IMG/VR virus record: IMGVR_UViG_3300048065_000540
Span: 1-34,908 of that record
DNA length: 34,908 bases
Source: a virus
Reading direction: 5' to 3' (one strand)
Below, one piece after another: positions 14,801 through 22,524 of this stretch (positions within the stretch are counted from its first letter, which is position 1; each line of letters begins with the position of its first letter). Under the pieces are notes generated by a model. It had not been told where the DNA came from. It searched no databases and saw only the letters and a program-made list of their open reading frames with translations. The position numbers were made by a program, and so were the translations under genes.

Positions 14801-17316
14801 TATCTTTGAAGAATGATAAGAATGGATCAAGCAACAACTGGTCTCTTATACAAAACACTGCAACTACTAGTGCCTCTAATCTCGAATTTATAACAGGTGT
14901 AGGTACTGCATTAACACTGAATCATGACAGGTCTGCTACGTTTGGAAGGCATGTGACTTCAGGCGGACATCTTGAGTTAAGTCAGACAGGTGATTTTGCA
15001 AATACTGGACTTACTTATCACACCAATGATTGGCTCTACGCAAGAGGCGGTGTCAATGGAATAATTCTTAAAAATCGTGCGTCAACTATAGAAATGATGC
15101 GGATTAAGCCTACTGAAGTAGTGGTTAATGATGATGGGATCGCAGACCTAGACTTCCGCGTTGAGTCTGACAGCAATACCCATATGCTCTTTGTTGATGG
15201 CGGGGCTAATACTGTAGGCATTAATGCCTCGATCCCAAGAACGACATTACATGTGAATGTAGATGGAGCTACGGGCGGAAGCACTACCGACTGGAACAAT
15301 GACAAATGGTTTTTAATTGCTGACGGATCAGGTGCATCGGACAGTGGTTTTGGTATTACCCACACCGCCGCTTCCGGTACATGGATAAACTCACTAGATC
15401 CGTATACTTCGTGGCGTGACATCATTGTTAATGGCGACAATTTCAAATACTTCCAAGGCGGCTCCCGTGAGCTTATGGCGCTTGGGTATACCGAGGCAGC
15501 CTTTAACGATGGCAGTACAGACTTGGACTTCCGCGTCGAGTCTAACAGCAGCTCTCATGTGCTGTTTGTTGAAGGTAATACAGATAAAGTAGGGATTTTA
15601 AATAGCAACCCGCAAAAGCCTTTAGAGATTACTTCTAACGATTTTCAGTTAAGACTGTCCACCGCTAGTGGCACCTCTAACTATTTTACTCAATTCATAA
15701 GCGCCTACGACTCAACTAACCCGTTTAGAATTCAAGGCTACTACAACGGGACACAAGTCGAGCCATTTAAAATTCAGGCTGCTGGTGGATTTGGAAGCCC
15801 CGTTTTAAGGCTTGGTCAGGATATGTCTTACATATCTCTGATGCAGGGCACGATCGAGAGAGCAGTCCTATCACCAACTGAATACACCCATAACGAACAC
15901 TCTCACGATCATGACTTCCGCGTTGAGTCTGATGGCAACTCTCAGATGCTTTTTGTGGACGCCTCTGCTAACGCGGTAGGTATCGGCAAGTCGCCAGATG
16001 CTAATGGCAATTACCCTCTTGACGTGGAAGGCTTGATCCGCATGGGTGACGGCACTATCGTTAAAGGCATCGTCTATCCTCACGTAAAAACCATAACACG
16101 TTCTGTGGGTTCGGGTTCGCAGTGGTACAAGGTGTATTCGGAGACAACATCCCCCAGCCCTAGGACCGTGTATCTGCGAGTAAATGCCAGCGGCGATAAT
16201 TCGTCGTGGCAGGGTGATTTCATTGTCAACCTTGCAGGTTACAACTTCCAACACAGCATCACGTTGACCGACTATCAGTATTACAACACCAGCAAAGTGC
16301 AAGAGATCAAGACTGTAAACACTGGATCTAGCACAACTACAGAAATCTGGGTGCGCGTAAATGCTATTACCGGAAGCACGGGAACGCTTACTGTTCAATG
16401 CAGTGAAGATAGATTGGTTGATTTATCTGCGGGCACTGAACCCTCTGCGACAATGGGGACGGCGCATCTTTACAGTACTTCATGGCCTTCAAACTCTACG
16501 CGAAAAAGTCAAGTTGTCTCGAACGGCATAGCGTTTGCAGACGCTTCTGAAGCTAGATTTTTACGTGAAGACGGCGCTCGTTCAGGGAGAATTTACCACA
16601 ATACGGCTGGCCTTCAAATTAGAACAAACGATGTCGGAGACAATATATATCTTCACTCGACAGCGGGGGGGGATATCGATGTACAGGCTGCAAACAGCCA
16701 TTCAGTAAATGTTAACGACATGAGCATGGACGTCGACTTCCGCGTTGAGTCTGACAGCAATTCGCACGCGCTTTTTGTAGACGCTAGTGCTAATTCAGTA
16801 CGATTTATGAAAGACAGTGGCAGTAACACCGTCTCTGGGATGATGTGGAACCATAATGATTATCTAGGAATTACAACCACTTCTACAGACACAGGTGATC
16901 GTCTACTTCTTCTGAACCGTCAAGGCGGTAATGGAGATGTAATCGAATTCCGCACAGTTAATGTGAAGCGCGGTGAGATTGAGGCTACAACTACGGGTGT
17001 TACCTATAGCACCACTTCTGACCGTCGCCTAAAGAAAGACATTGAGACCATTACTGACGGCACAGACAAGCTGATGGCGATGAACCCTGTCACGCACGGT
17101 TGGAAAGCTGATCCAGAAGCAGACGCAGTTCACGGCTTTATAGCTCAAGAGATGATGGACATCGTTCCTGAAGCTGTTTCGGGTGATCCGGAAGGCGAGG
17201 AGATGATGTCCATGGACTACGGGCGTATCACGCCAGTTCTTGTAGCCGCGCTGCAAGACGCACACAAAAAGATCGCGGAATTAGAAACCCGCCTTAATGA
17301 ACTGGAGGGTAAATAA
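11893..17316 (+). CDS. Giant tail fibre with C-terminal peptidase S74 chaperone (1807 aa)
   Basis: Probable receptor-binding fibre. N-terminal domain (about 12-100, SLSVTSASLFPALGSGDYFY, then VVRGQDDTTA) is the usual virion-attachment type. Next come KLDGIEAGATADQTDAEIRA-type segments, then DNDKAVFGAGSDLQIYHD units (about 255-460), then seven DFRVESD...HxLFVD units (about 690-1631). The C-terminus is a peptidase S74 intramolecular chaperone: TTSDRRLKKDIETI with S1709 and K1714 spaced like the Ser-Lys dyad of endosialidase-type chaperones, then MNPVTHGWK, HGFIAQEMMDIVPEAV and a coiled-coil tail. Self-cleavage before S1709 would release about 99 residues after trimer folding. TAGGAG lies 7 bases upstream. 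Confidence 0.92.
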   Translation: MAIKFSNLASTTLASGVSSTATSLSVTSASLFPALGSGDYFYASIGIGSGSEVVKVTAVSGTTFTVVRGQDDTTAISHSSGVEVALRVTAASLNDLSTQADTESVSIAGDTMTGSLTVPSLNITGNTTTGGTIDGRDVATDGAKLDGIEAGATADQTDAEIRAAVEAATDSNVFTDADHTKLDGIEASADVTDTANVTAAGALMDSEVTNLAQVKAFDSSDYATAAQGSTADSALQNVVEDTTPQLGGDLASNGNDILFADNDKAVFGAGSDLKIYHSGSESRIDENGAGNLKINADNLEIYNSASSEAKAKFNTNGSVQLYYDNAEKLATTSTGIDVTGVITTDGMTTSADINFGDNDKAVFGAGSDLQIYHDPNHSIINESGTGSLKIQGDNIRLQKTDGSENMITAVNDGAVTLFYDNAEKLATTSTGIDVTGNATFDDNGKAIFGASSDLQIYHDGSNSYIVDNGTGDLLIRAENNLFLKRTNSDETYLSGAVNGAVTLFHNNNAKIATTISGIDVTGSISADGLTVDTGSTFALSATLGHTGGSQLFFLSDDGGTRNQIDSQTNSSPAKLDLATGGTKRQRIDSNGDISFYEDTGTTAKLFWDASTERLGLGTSSPSYPLTVHDTGDGIKFEVSDTVDANYRIQVSGSDIVTGPSTSSAYTFQTGNTERMRLGTSEAVVNENSNDYDFRVESDYTADAFFLDGQSGTINIGNGIIGRGITDNFTLNGKTQPHYGFNLDPASSSAVGMSGYYGISFATSGAERFKIERVGGAVFNDTSADYDFRVESDTNSHMLFMDAVNNRVNIGTTDVSSQGTLAVNGSAIFGRSSTTTGDLFSSGGGNSSAYNGIAILSNSDGLTAQANTSLSSWIVDIGGRAADGVTFPVDTADSFVVRRVAAGGTYYGSANYLHISGGSTVINEDSNDHDFRVESDSNSHALFVNAGNENVSIKSAGYTTTTDLNLLGAGLSLKNDKNGSSNNWSLIQNTATTSASNLEFITGVGTALTLNHDRSATFGRHVTSGGHLELSQTGDFANTGLTYHTNDWLYARGGVNGIILKNRASTIEMMRIKPTEVVVNDDGIADLDFRVESDSNTHMLFVDGGANTVGINASIPRTTLHVNVDGATGGSTTDWNNDKWFLIADGSGASDSGFGITHTAASGTWINSLDPYTSWRDIIVNGDNFKYFQGGSRELMALGYTEAAFNDGSTDLDFRVESNSSSHVLFVEGNTDKVGILNSNPQKPLEITSNDFQLRLSTASGTSNYFTQFISAYDSTNPFRIQGYYNGTQVEPFKIQAAGGFGSPVLRLGQDMSYISLMQGTIERAVLSPTEYTHNEHSHDHDFRVESDGNSQMLFVDASANAVGIGKSPDANGNYPLDVEGLIRMGDGTIVKGIVYPHVKTITRSVGSGSQWYKVYSETTSPSPRTVYLRVNASGDNSSWQGDFIVNLAGYNFQHSITLTDYQYYNTSKVQEIKTVNTGSSTTTEIWVRVNAITGSTGTLTVQCSEDRLVDLSAGTEPSATMGTAHLYSTSWPSNSTRKSQVVSNGIAFADASEARFLREDGARSGRIYHNTAGLQIRTNDVGDNIYLHSTAGGDIDVQAANSHSVNVNDMSMDVDFRVESDSNSHALFVDASANSVRFMKDSGSNTVSGMMWNHNDYLGITTTSTDTGDRLLLLNRQGGNGDVIEFRTVNVKRGEIEATTTGVTYSTTSDRRLKKDIETITDGTDKLMAMNPVTHGWKADPEADAVHGFIAQEMMDIVPEAVSGDPEGEEMMSMDYGRITPVLVAALQDAHKKIAELETRLNELEGK
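12859..13193 (+). repeat. Exact 47-bp direct repeat in the fibre gene
   Basis: Bases 12859-12905 recur exactly at 13147-13193. They encode YDNAEKLATTSTGIDV. The identity at DNA level, including third positions, indicates a recent duplication or gene conversion between GSDLQIYHD-type units. Confidence 0.9.
13966..16785 (+). repeat. Seven DFRVESD units in the fibre
   Basis: GACTTCCG(C/T)GTTGAGTCT-type sequence begins at 13966, 14248, 14677, 15151, 15526, 15913 and 16735, encoding DFRVESD followed by a 17-residue unit such as SNSHALFVDA. The DNA is nearly invariant while the 280-820 bases between units differ in sequence and length, so the unit marks module boundaries in the shaft. Confidence 0.9.
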
Positions 17317-17774
17317 TGTCTAGTATATCAAAATCTGGAGTGGACTTAAATCCATTAGTCATAGGCAACTTGGCTTCAGGTTACCTTAACGTCACAACTG
17401 CCAAAGATGAGTTTGGTGGCAGTAGTATGAGGAACTCAGACTTTGCAAAAGTAAGTTGGACGTGTCAGGGCGACAATACTTGGAGAACTTTGTTTGAAAA
17501 TTTTCAAGATGCCCGTGGAACCTTAGAGATTTGGGGCAGTGACTCGGCTTCTATGGATAGAGCAAGGTATTCATTCTCAGTAACTACTCCCAATTACGGT
17601 GTTACTACGTGGGGCAATGAGTCCTACGAGAATGGCGGCTGGAATACGGGGGCATTTAATCTCCAACTTATTACGGTGGGCTCTGGCTACAACCTTAACT
17701 TTCAGTATAGTAGTTATTACTCATCCACTAATGTTGGTACTTTCTACGCGCATTGGCGAGGAGTTTACGCATGA
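17316..17774 (+). CDS. Possible fibre accessory or tip protein (152 aa)
   Basis: Not recognised. It begins MSSISKSGVDLNPLVIGNLA and is rich in Gly, Ser, Asn, Tyr and Trp (for example NGGWNTGAFNLQLITVGSGY and FQYSSYYSSTNVGTFYAHWR), like exposed beta-structured adhesin tips. It starts at the TAATG overlap with the fibre stop, and its own stop overlaps the next gene (ATGA). Position between a fibre and its chaperone suggests that it is a tip, adhesin or lectin-like partner of the fibre. No enzymatic motif is seen. Confidence 0.65.
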   Translation: MSSISKSGVDLNPLVIGNLASGYLNVTTAKDEFGGSSMRNSDFAKVSWTCQGDNTWRTLFENFQDARGTLEIWGSDSASMDRARYSFSVTTPNYGVTTWGNESYENGGWNTGAFNLQLITVGSGYNLNFQYSSYYSSTNVGTFYAHWRGVYA

Positions 17775-18118
17775 TAAGTACAGTAGACGGGTACACTTAT
17801 CTAGACGCAGTTTTAGCCTTAGTTCCTCTTGCTAAAATTGTTCCCTCAAATGATGGAACATACGAACACGCAGAGTGGCTAGATGAACGTACTGCGCCAA
17901 CAGTACAAGCTGTTACCGATAAACTAGCCGAATTGAAAGCCGTAGAGCCTTTATTTTATCTTCGGCAAGAACGTGACAAGCGCCTCAAGGAAACAGATGT
18001 GTGGGGGCTAGAAGACTACCCTGCCACCGCTGAACAAACAGCGTACCGCCAAGCCCTACGTGATATAACAGACAACTATTCCTCGCTAGGCGATGTCGTC
18101 TGGCCCGAAAAACCTTAA
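17771..18118 (+). CDS. Tail-fibre assembly chaperone-like protein, copy 1 (115 aa)
   Basis: C-terminal half has the pattern of the phage tail assembly chaperone family I know as Pfam Phage_TAC-like/PF16778: RQERDKRLKETDVWGLEDYP, then EQTAYRQALRDITDNYSS and a VVWPEKP end. The N-terminal half is a different, acidic segment (LVPLAKIVPSNDGTYEHAEW). ATG 17771 overlaps the previous stop (ATGA) and is preferred to an in-frame upstream start. It probably helps the neighbouring fibre fold or trimerise. A second, shorter member is at 26554-26784 behind the second fibre. Confidence 0.75.
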   Translation: MISTVDGYTYLDAVLALVPLAKIVPSNDGTYEHAEWLDERTAPTVQAVTDKLAELKAVEPLFYLRQERDKRLKETDVWGLEDYPATAEQTAYRQALRDITDNYSSLGDVVWPEKP

Positions 18119-18131
18119 CTACCAGTCTTTA

Positions 18132-18137
18132 AAGGAG
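18132..18137 (+). promoter_or_regulatory. Strong ribosome-binding site (AAGGAG)
   Basis: AAGGAG lies 8 bases before ATG 18146, the best Shine-Dalgarno in this part of the window, suggesting that the next protein is made in large amounts. Confidence 0.8.
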
Positions 18138-18145
18138 ACTTAACA

Positions 18146-18487
18146 ATGGCAATTTCAACAACTTGGTCTGTAAGCAACATGACTCGTAACGAGGCTGACG
18201 GCGGCGTAGTAACCGTTTACTGGTCTTGCGTTGCAACGGACGGCACTTTCTCAGCAACAGAAGGCGGCAAGCTACGGTGCGAACCCGATGCTTCTGCTGA
18301 CGATTTCGTAGCTTACGCAGACCTTACTCAGGACGACGTTTTGGGTTGGGTTTACACAAGCCTGATCGAAGGCGAAGAGACCGCTGACGAAGCTAAGGCT
18401 CGTATCGAAGCTAACCGTACCGGCAAGGTACAAGGTCAGATCGATCGTGCTTCTGCTCAAGCTGAAGGCATGCCTTGGGTGGCATAA
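18146..18487 (+). CDS. Small conserved phage protein (113 aa)
   Basis: Begins with TWSVSNMTRNEADGGVVTVY and has DDFVAYADLTQDDVLGWVYT in the middle and a Gln/Ala-rich helical tail ending PWVA. The layout resembles a family common in cyanophage and other marine phage structural regions (I believe DUF7936); function is not known. The strong ribosome-binding site implies abundant expression, so a virion component or an abundant assembly factor is possible. The next gene starts directly at its stop. Confidence 0.72.
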   Translation: MAISTTWSVSNMTRNEADGGVVTVYWSCVATDGTFSATEGGKLRCEPDASADDFVAYADLTQDDVLGWVYTSLIEGEETADEAKARIEANRTGKVQGQIDRASAQAEGMPWVA

Positions 18488-19162
18488 GTGCGATATCTGG
18501 TGACGCTTGTTCTTGCGGCTTGGTCGCTGTCTATCTCTGCACAAGAGAATGGGCGGCAGACTGAGGGCGAAGTGCCTCTCGATGGGGCACCTGCCGAGCT
18601 TCCAGATAACTCACAAGAAGGCGACTTAAATACCAACACTCAAGTTGGTGGAGACAATACGTCTGGTAGTTACAACTCCAATAAGACGTATAACGGTGCA
18701 GGTTCAAGCGGTATGCCTGTATCGACAGCGATCAGTCCTAGTCTTATGTCTAATGGAACTGAGTCGTGTCTTCAAAGCACCACAGGCGGATTGCAGCTTG
18801 TCGGTTTGGGTTTGTCATCTGGCAGATACACCCAAGATACCGAATGCAACCGTCGCAGGGATGCGATAACGCTAAGCAATATGGGCATGAAGGTAGCGGC
18901 AGTATCGCTAATGTGTCAGAACCCAAACGTATGGAGGGCTATGTTTATGTCAGCCACGCCGTGTCCGATTACTAGAGGCGGCAGATTAATAGTTGGCAAA
19001 AACGCGCTACTGGAGATTAAACGAAACCCTGAGCTGCACATTGCAGATTACTCAGAAAACAAAAAACTATACGACAACTTATTGGGGGTTGGCACAGATG
19101 ACACGACTGAAGTTGAAAGCACTATTAGCGTCTCTGATCGTTTCCGTACCAGCGTACAGTAA
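18488..19162 (+). CDS. Exported protein with signal peptide (224 aa)
   Basis: The N-terminus MRYLVTLVLAAWSLSISAQE is a classical Sec signal peptide with cleavage likely after SISA. A Gly/Asn/Ser-rich linker follows (to about 75), then a domain with four cysteines (C94, C120, C143, C159) and patterns seen in other marine phages: SGMPVSTAISPSLMS, YTQDTECNRRRDAITLSN, PCPITRGGRLIVGKNA. The even number of cysteines suits disulfides in the periplasm. The function is unknown: envelope modification, superinfection exclusion or lysis support are all possible. GTG start follows the previous stop directly; its end overlaps the next gene by 65 bases. Confidence 0.75.
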   Translation: MRYLVTLVLAAWSLSISAQENGRQTEGEVPLDGAPAELPDNSQEGDLNTNTQVGGDNTSGSYNSNKTYNGAGSSGMPVSTAISPSLMSNGTESCLQSTTGGLQLVGLGLSSGRYTQDTECNRRRDAITLSNMGMKVAAVSLMCQNPNVWRAMFMSATPCPITRGGRLIVGKNALLEIKRNPELHIADYSENKKLYDNLLGVGTDDTTEVESTISVSDRFRTSVQ

Positions 19163-19940
19163 CGAAATAGACACCCTAGTAAATGCTTCGCAGTCTATCC
19201 GTGATAGTTTTAAGTACGGCATACAAGCCGTGGGCGGTCTTCAGTCTTATGCAGCTCAAGGAAAGATTGGTGAGACAGGAACTGTTGACGGCGGAAAAAT
19301 CTCCTATGACCAGTCCAGTGCTTACAATCAAGCAATAGCCGCAGTACAAGAAGCAACGTACACCTACAACCCAAACGCTCAAGATTACTTCGATCAGCAG
19401 GCAGAGCAAGCCATGACTGAAGTCAACACAGCTGTCGATGCTTTTGTTGAAGCCAGTCAAGCGGTTATTGAGGTTGTTGTCGTCAACCAGATGGCACAAG
19501 ACGCGGAAGCCGCCGGAGATGAGCGTGGCGCAATGGCACTTCAGGAATACATAGAAGCTAACGATGTGATGTTGGCGGATGCTGAGGTGGACATGTACAA
19601 CGATGCTTTAGATTCCGTTGAATCCGCAGCTCAGGTTGCTGCTGCATACATGGCGGTAGCTAATGACGAAGAGCTAATAAGTGCAGCTGACGATATGGCT
19701 TACGAGATCAAAGTTACTTATGCAGAGGCAGCAAGCTCGTTTTTTGATGTGCAGACTCAGGGGGTTTGGGTGTCATTTGATGGCGGGCAAACAATACAAG
19801 CTCTGTCTGTCGGTGGTTACTTTGTTTCCGTGGAATCAATTATTGAGGAAGGCGAGCAAACAGAATTTTTTGAAACTAGCCCTGAGGGTAGCTGCTGGTT
19901 CGCTATAGATTATGAGGCGTGTATCAATGGCCCTGTCTGA
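19098..19940 (+). CDS. Second exported protein with signal peptide (280 aa)
   Basis: ATG 19098 gives a clear signal peptide, MTRLKLKALLASLIVSVPAY, with cleavage likely after PAYS; the longer in-frame start at 18993 would bury it, so the shorter start is preferred. The mature part is acidic, Ala/Glu-rich and mostly helical (for example MTEVNTAVDAFVEASQAVIE), with a C-terminal region VWVSFDGGQTIQALSVGGYF and two cysteines (GSCWFAIDYEAC). Function unknown. It is nested with the preceding exported gene and the following membrane gene, so all three are likely made together and act at the envelope. Confidence 0.7.
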   Translation: MTRLKLKALLASLIVSVPAYSNEIDTLVNASQSIRDSFKYGIQAVGGLQSYAAQGKIGETGTVDGGKISYDQSSAYNQAIAAVQEATYTYNPNAQDYFDQQAEQAMTEVNTAVDAFVEASQAVIEVVVVNQMAQDAEAAGDERGAMALQEYIEANDVMLADAEVDMYNDALDSVESAAQVAAAYMAVANDEELISAADDMAYEIKVTYAEAASSFFDVQTQGVWVSFDGGQTIQALSVGGYFVSVESIIEEGEQTEFFETSPEGSCWFAIDYEACINGPV

Positions 19941-20457
19941 TTTAGAACTTAATTTAGGTGGTCAGTCTTTCAAGGGTGCCTACGTTGCGGTAGTCATTTC
20001 TTTTGCCTCCACCATAGCGGGGGGCATCTGGACGGCGTCTGAATTCTTTAGCCGATTAGACGCTCAAGAAGCTGCTGTAGCTGAAGCGGGGGTAACAGCT
20101 GCAACTCTAGAGGCTAGGTTTGCAGACTTGCGCGAGAATCAGACGGAGACTCTGCAGGGTTACCAAGTGACCATATCTAACATGCAGCAGTCATTAGACG
20201 ACAATGACATCAAGGGGTTGCAGGGAAAGCTGGCGGAGTTAGGCACTAACCTCGAAGCCATCATGGAAGCCCAAAAGGATTTGTTGGATCTGCGTGATCG
20301 TGTTGCGGCAGTAGAAAAATCGAACGCAGAATCAGTATTAAAAGTAGAGAACAAGGTTGAGTCTCTTGGCAACACCGATGAAAGACTCATGCGAATTAAG
20401 AAAGAAATAGACGACCTATGGGACGCTCTAGATTCAGTGGTTAATCCGCTGGGGTAG
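19927..20457 (+). CDS. Membrane-anchored coiled-coil protein, spanin-like topology (176 aa)
   Basis: Short N-terminal stretch, one transmembrane segment (about 18-37, GAYVAVVISFASTIAGGIWT), then a long coiled coil (about 40-165) with heptads such as GLQGKLAELGTNLEAIMEAQ. This layout fits an inner-membrane protein projecting into the periplasm, similar in topology to i-spanins, but no o-spanin lipobox was seen, so a spanin role is inference. ATG 19927 has GAGG about 9 bases upstream and overlaps the preceding exported gene by 14 bases. The holin-like gene follows. Confidence 0.7.
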   Translation: MALSDLELNLGGQSFKGAYVAVVISFASTIAGGIWTASEFFSRLDAQEAAVAEAGVTAATLEARFADLRENQTETLQGYQVTISNMQQSLDDNDIKGLQGKLAELGTNLEAIMEAQKDLLDLRDRVAAVEKSNAESVLKVENKVESLGNTDERLMRIKKEIDDLWDALDSVVNPLG

Positions 20458-20491
20458 ACGTTAACAACAACAGGAAATTACAGATAGAGCT

Positions 20492-20854
20492 ATGGGAATT
20501 TTAAGTCAATTACTAGGTAGCGGCGATGTGATATCTAAAGGCTTAGACCTTATAGACAACATGCATACGTCTGAAACCGAGGCGATAGAAGCAAAGACAA
20601 AAGCAAAGACAGATTTACTAACCAGCTACGCCCCATTCAAGGTGGCGCAGAGGTATCTGGCTCTGATCTTTGGTTTTACCTTTGTAGCTTCTTACTTAAT
20701 GATTTTGATTCTGTTCTTTATGGGTAAGGAGATCGGACCTGTTCAAGAGCTAATAAGCGCCTTCAAGATCGATTGGATCATGCTGACCATTATTGGCTTC
20801 TACTTTGGTGGCGGTGCCTTTGAGGGTGTCATGAACAAGAAGAGCGGAAAATAG
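20492..20854 (+). CDS. Holin-like membrane protein (120 aa)
   Basis: An amphipathic, charged N-terminal half (TEAIEAKTKAKTDLLTSYAP) is followed by two hydrophobic segments, about 55-77 (YLALIFGFTFVASYLMILIL) and 93-113 (IDWIMLTIIGFYFGGGAFEG), ending in a Lys-rich tail (MNKKSGK). Size, topology and tail fit the holin class similar to GTA_holin_3TM. It would time lysis by permeabilising the inner membrane. Endolysin is not clear in this cassette; the DUF5675-like protein at 1912 or a gene outside the window may be the enzyme. Confidence 0.75.
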   Translation: MGILSQLLGSGDVISKGLDLIDNMHTSETEAIEAKTKAKTDLLTSYAPFKVAQRYLALIFGFTFVASYLMILILFFMGKEIGPVQELISAFKIDWIMLTIIGFYFGGGAFEGVMNKKSGK

Positions 20855-20871
20855 GCGGGAGCTAAAACACT

Positions 20872-22524
20872 ATGGCTGGATTCAAGCTACAAACATTTAG
20901 TGGTCAGGCGCCAAAGGTGTATGCGCGACTACTGCCCGAAGACATGGCTCAGGTTGCAACTAACTGTAGACTAGATTCTGGACGACTGGAGCCTTGGAAG
21001 GAAAACCTTGCCAGCTCTATTACATTCGCCACTGGCTCTATTTCAGGAGCGACCAAGAGCATATTCAAGCATAGCTCTTCTGTGTGGATAGCCAGCACAT
21101 CTGAGCTAGACATTGTCAGGTCTCCTATTGCTGAAGATCCGCATGAAAGAATTTATATCACAGGAAATGGAGGGTCTTCCGGCTTTCCTCAAATGACTAC
21201 AGCGCAGATAGTAGGCAACAGTCAGTACTACAGACTTGGAATACCAAAGCCGGCTGACCTTACTTCAGTAGCCCTATCGCCCGCACAGTCAAACAATTCG
21301 ACTACGGAAGTACCTCAGTCAAGGTCGTACATCTTTACGTACGTTTCTTATTACGGAGAAGAGGGGGTTAACTGTGACGCTGAGGCATCACAAGTTGTAG
21401 ATGTACATACTGATCAGTCAGTAATACTAACCTTCCCTTCAAACCCTTCGGGCAGCTACAACCTTCTTAAGAAGCGGGTATACAGAACAGATGCAGGCGG
21501 AACTTATAGATTTGTTGCGGACGTTGCTATTTCAGCGGGGACATTCACAGACTCCGGAACTGACGCGACCTTGGGTGAAGAGATTCCAACATCAACATTT
21601 GATGCCCCAGCTGATGACAATTCAGCCGATCACCCTGAAGGTCCAATGCTTGGCTTGGTGTCTTTGCCTAATGGTATTCTTGCTGGATTCTCCGGTCAGA
21701 CAGTGTCATTCAGTGAAGCGTTTCAGCCTCATGCCTACCCCGACGAGTACAAGCTAACTGTAAAGTCGGACATCGTTGCCTTGGCTCCCCTCAACACTGG
21801 TCTGCTTGTTTTAACAAAAGAGAAGCCTGCAATCATACAGGGGTTAGATCCCTCATCGATGAGCATGATGGAGGTCGATAGTTCTCTCTCTTGCGTAGCT
21901 AAGAGGTCGGTTGTAGACATGGGTGAGTTTGTTATGTACTCATCACCTGACGGCTTGGTAATGGCTAATGACAATGGTCTAAATCTTATAACAGACCAAA
22001 CATTTACCAGAGATCAGTGGCAAGAATACAACCCCTCTTCAATCGTGGCTTTCCAGTGGGAAGGACATTACGTTGCCTTTTACAGCAACAACACGGAGAG
22101 CAAGGGATTTATCTTTGATCCGAGAGGCGGAAAGAACTCATTCGTTAAGCTGGACTTTCATGCAACAGCGGGGTTCAACGACCTTGAGTCAGATCAGCTT
22201 TACTTAGTTGTTGGGGGCAGTCTGGTTAAGTTTGCAGAAAGCAGCAGCGCGTCAGATTTTGTTTGGCGCGGGAAAAAATTCTACACCCCCAGACCAATAA
22301 ACCCTGCAGTGGCTAAGGTACAGTGTGATAGCTACAGCCCCAACCCTACTATGAAGCTGTATGCAGATGGGTTACTAAAACACACGCAGACTGTTACTGA
22401 CAGTAACACCTTCCGCCTTCCCAGCGGTTACAAAGCCAACGAGTTTGAGATAGAGCTGTCTGGCTCTGTTCCTATTAATGAGGTTTGTGTTTACGAAAGC
22501 GCGGAGGAAATAGGTGCCCAGTAA
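20872..22524 (+). CDS. Tail nozzle / stabilisation-like beta-propeller protein (550 aa)
   Basis: The start FKLQTFSGQAPKVYARLLPE, with AQVATNCRLDSGRLEPWKEN, is typical of a family in marine short-tailed phages located near tail genes. Repeated beta-strand segments such as GLVSLPNGILAGFSGQTVSF, VALAPLNTGLLVLTKEKPAI and FVMYSSPDGLVMANDNGLNL look like blades of a propeller, as in nozzle proteins that cap the short tail. No catalytic motif is seen. The gene overlaps the second fibre gene by 11 bases. Nozzle function is inferred from family and position. Confidence 0.72.
   Translation: MAGFKLQTFSGQAPKVYARLLPEDMAQVATNCRLDSGRLEPWKENLASSITFATGSISGATKSIFKHSSSVWIASTSELDIVRSPIAEDPHERIYITGNGGSSGFPQMTTAQIVGNSQYYRLGIPKPADLTSVALSPAQSNNSTTEVPQSRSYIFTYVSYYGEEGVNCDAEASQVVDVHTDQSVILTFPSNPSGSYNLLKKRVYRTDAGGTYRFVADVAISAGTFTDSGTDATLGEEIPTSTFDAPADDNSADHPEGPMLGLVSLPNGILAGFSGQTVSFSEAFQPHAYPDEYKLTVKSDIVALAPLNTGLLVLTKEKPAIIQGLDPSSMSMMEVDSSLSCVAKRSVVDMGEFVMYSSPDGLVMANDNGLNLITDQTFTRDQWQEYNPSSIVAFQWEGHYVAFYSNNTESKGFIFDPRGGKNSFVKLDFHATAGFNDLESDQLYLVVGGSLVKFAESSSASDFVWRGKKFYTPRPINPAVAKVQCDSYSPNPTMKLYADGLLKHTQTVTDSNTFRLPSGYKANEFEIELSGSVPINEVCVYESAEEIGAQ

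Noticed and set aside
13966-16785. CRISPR array
   Set aside because: The repeated 20-odd bases are in-frame coding units at irregular 280-820 base spacing inside one gene.
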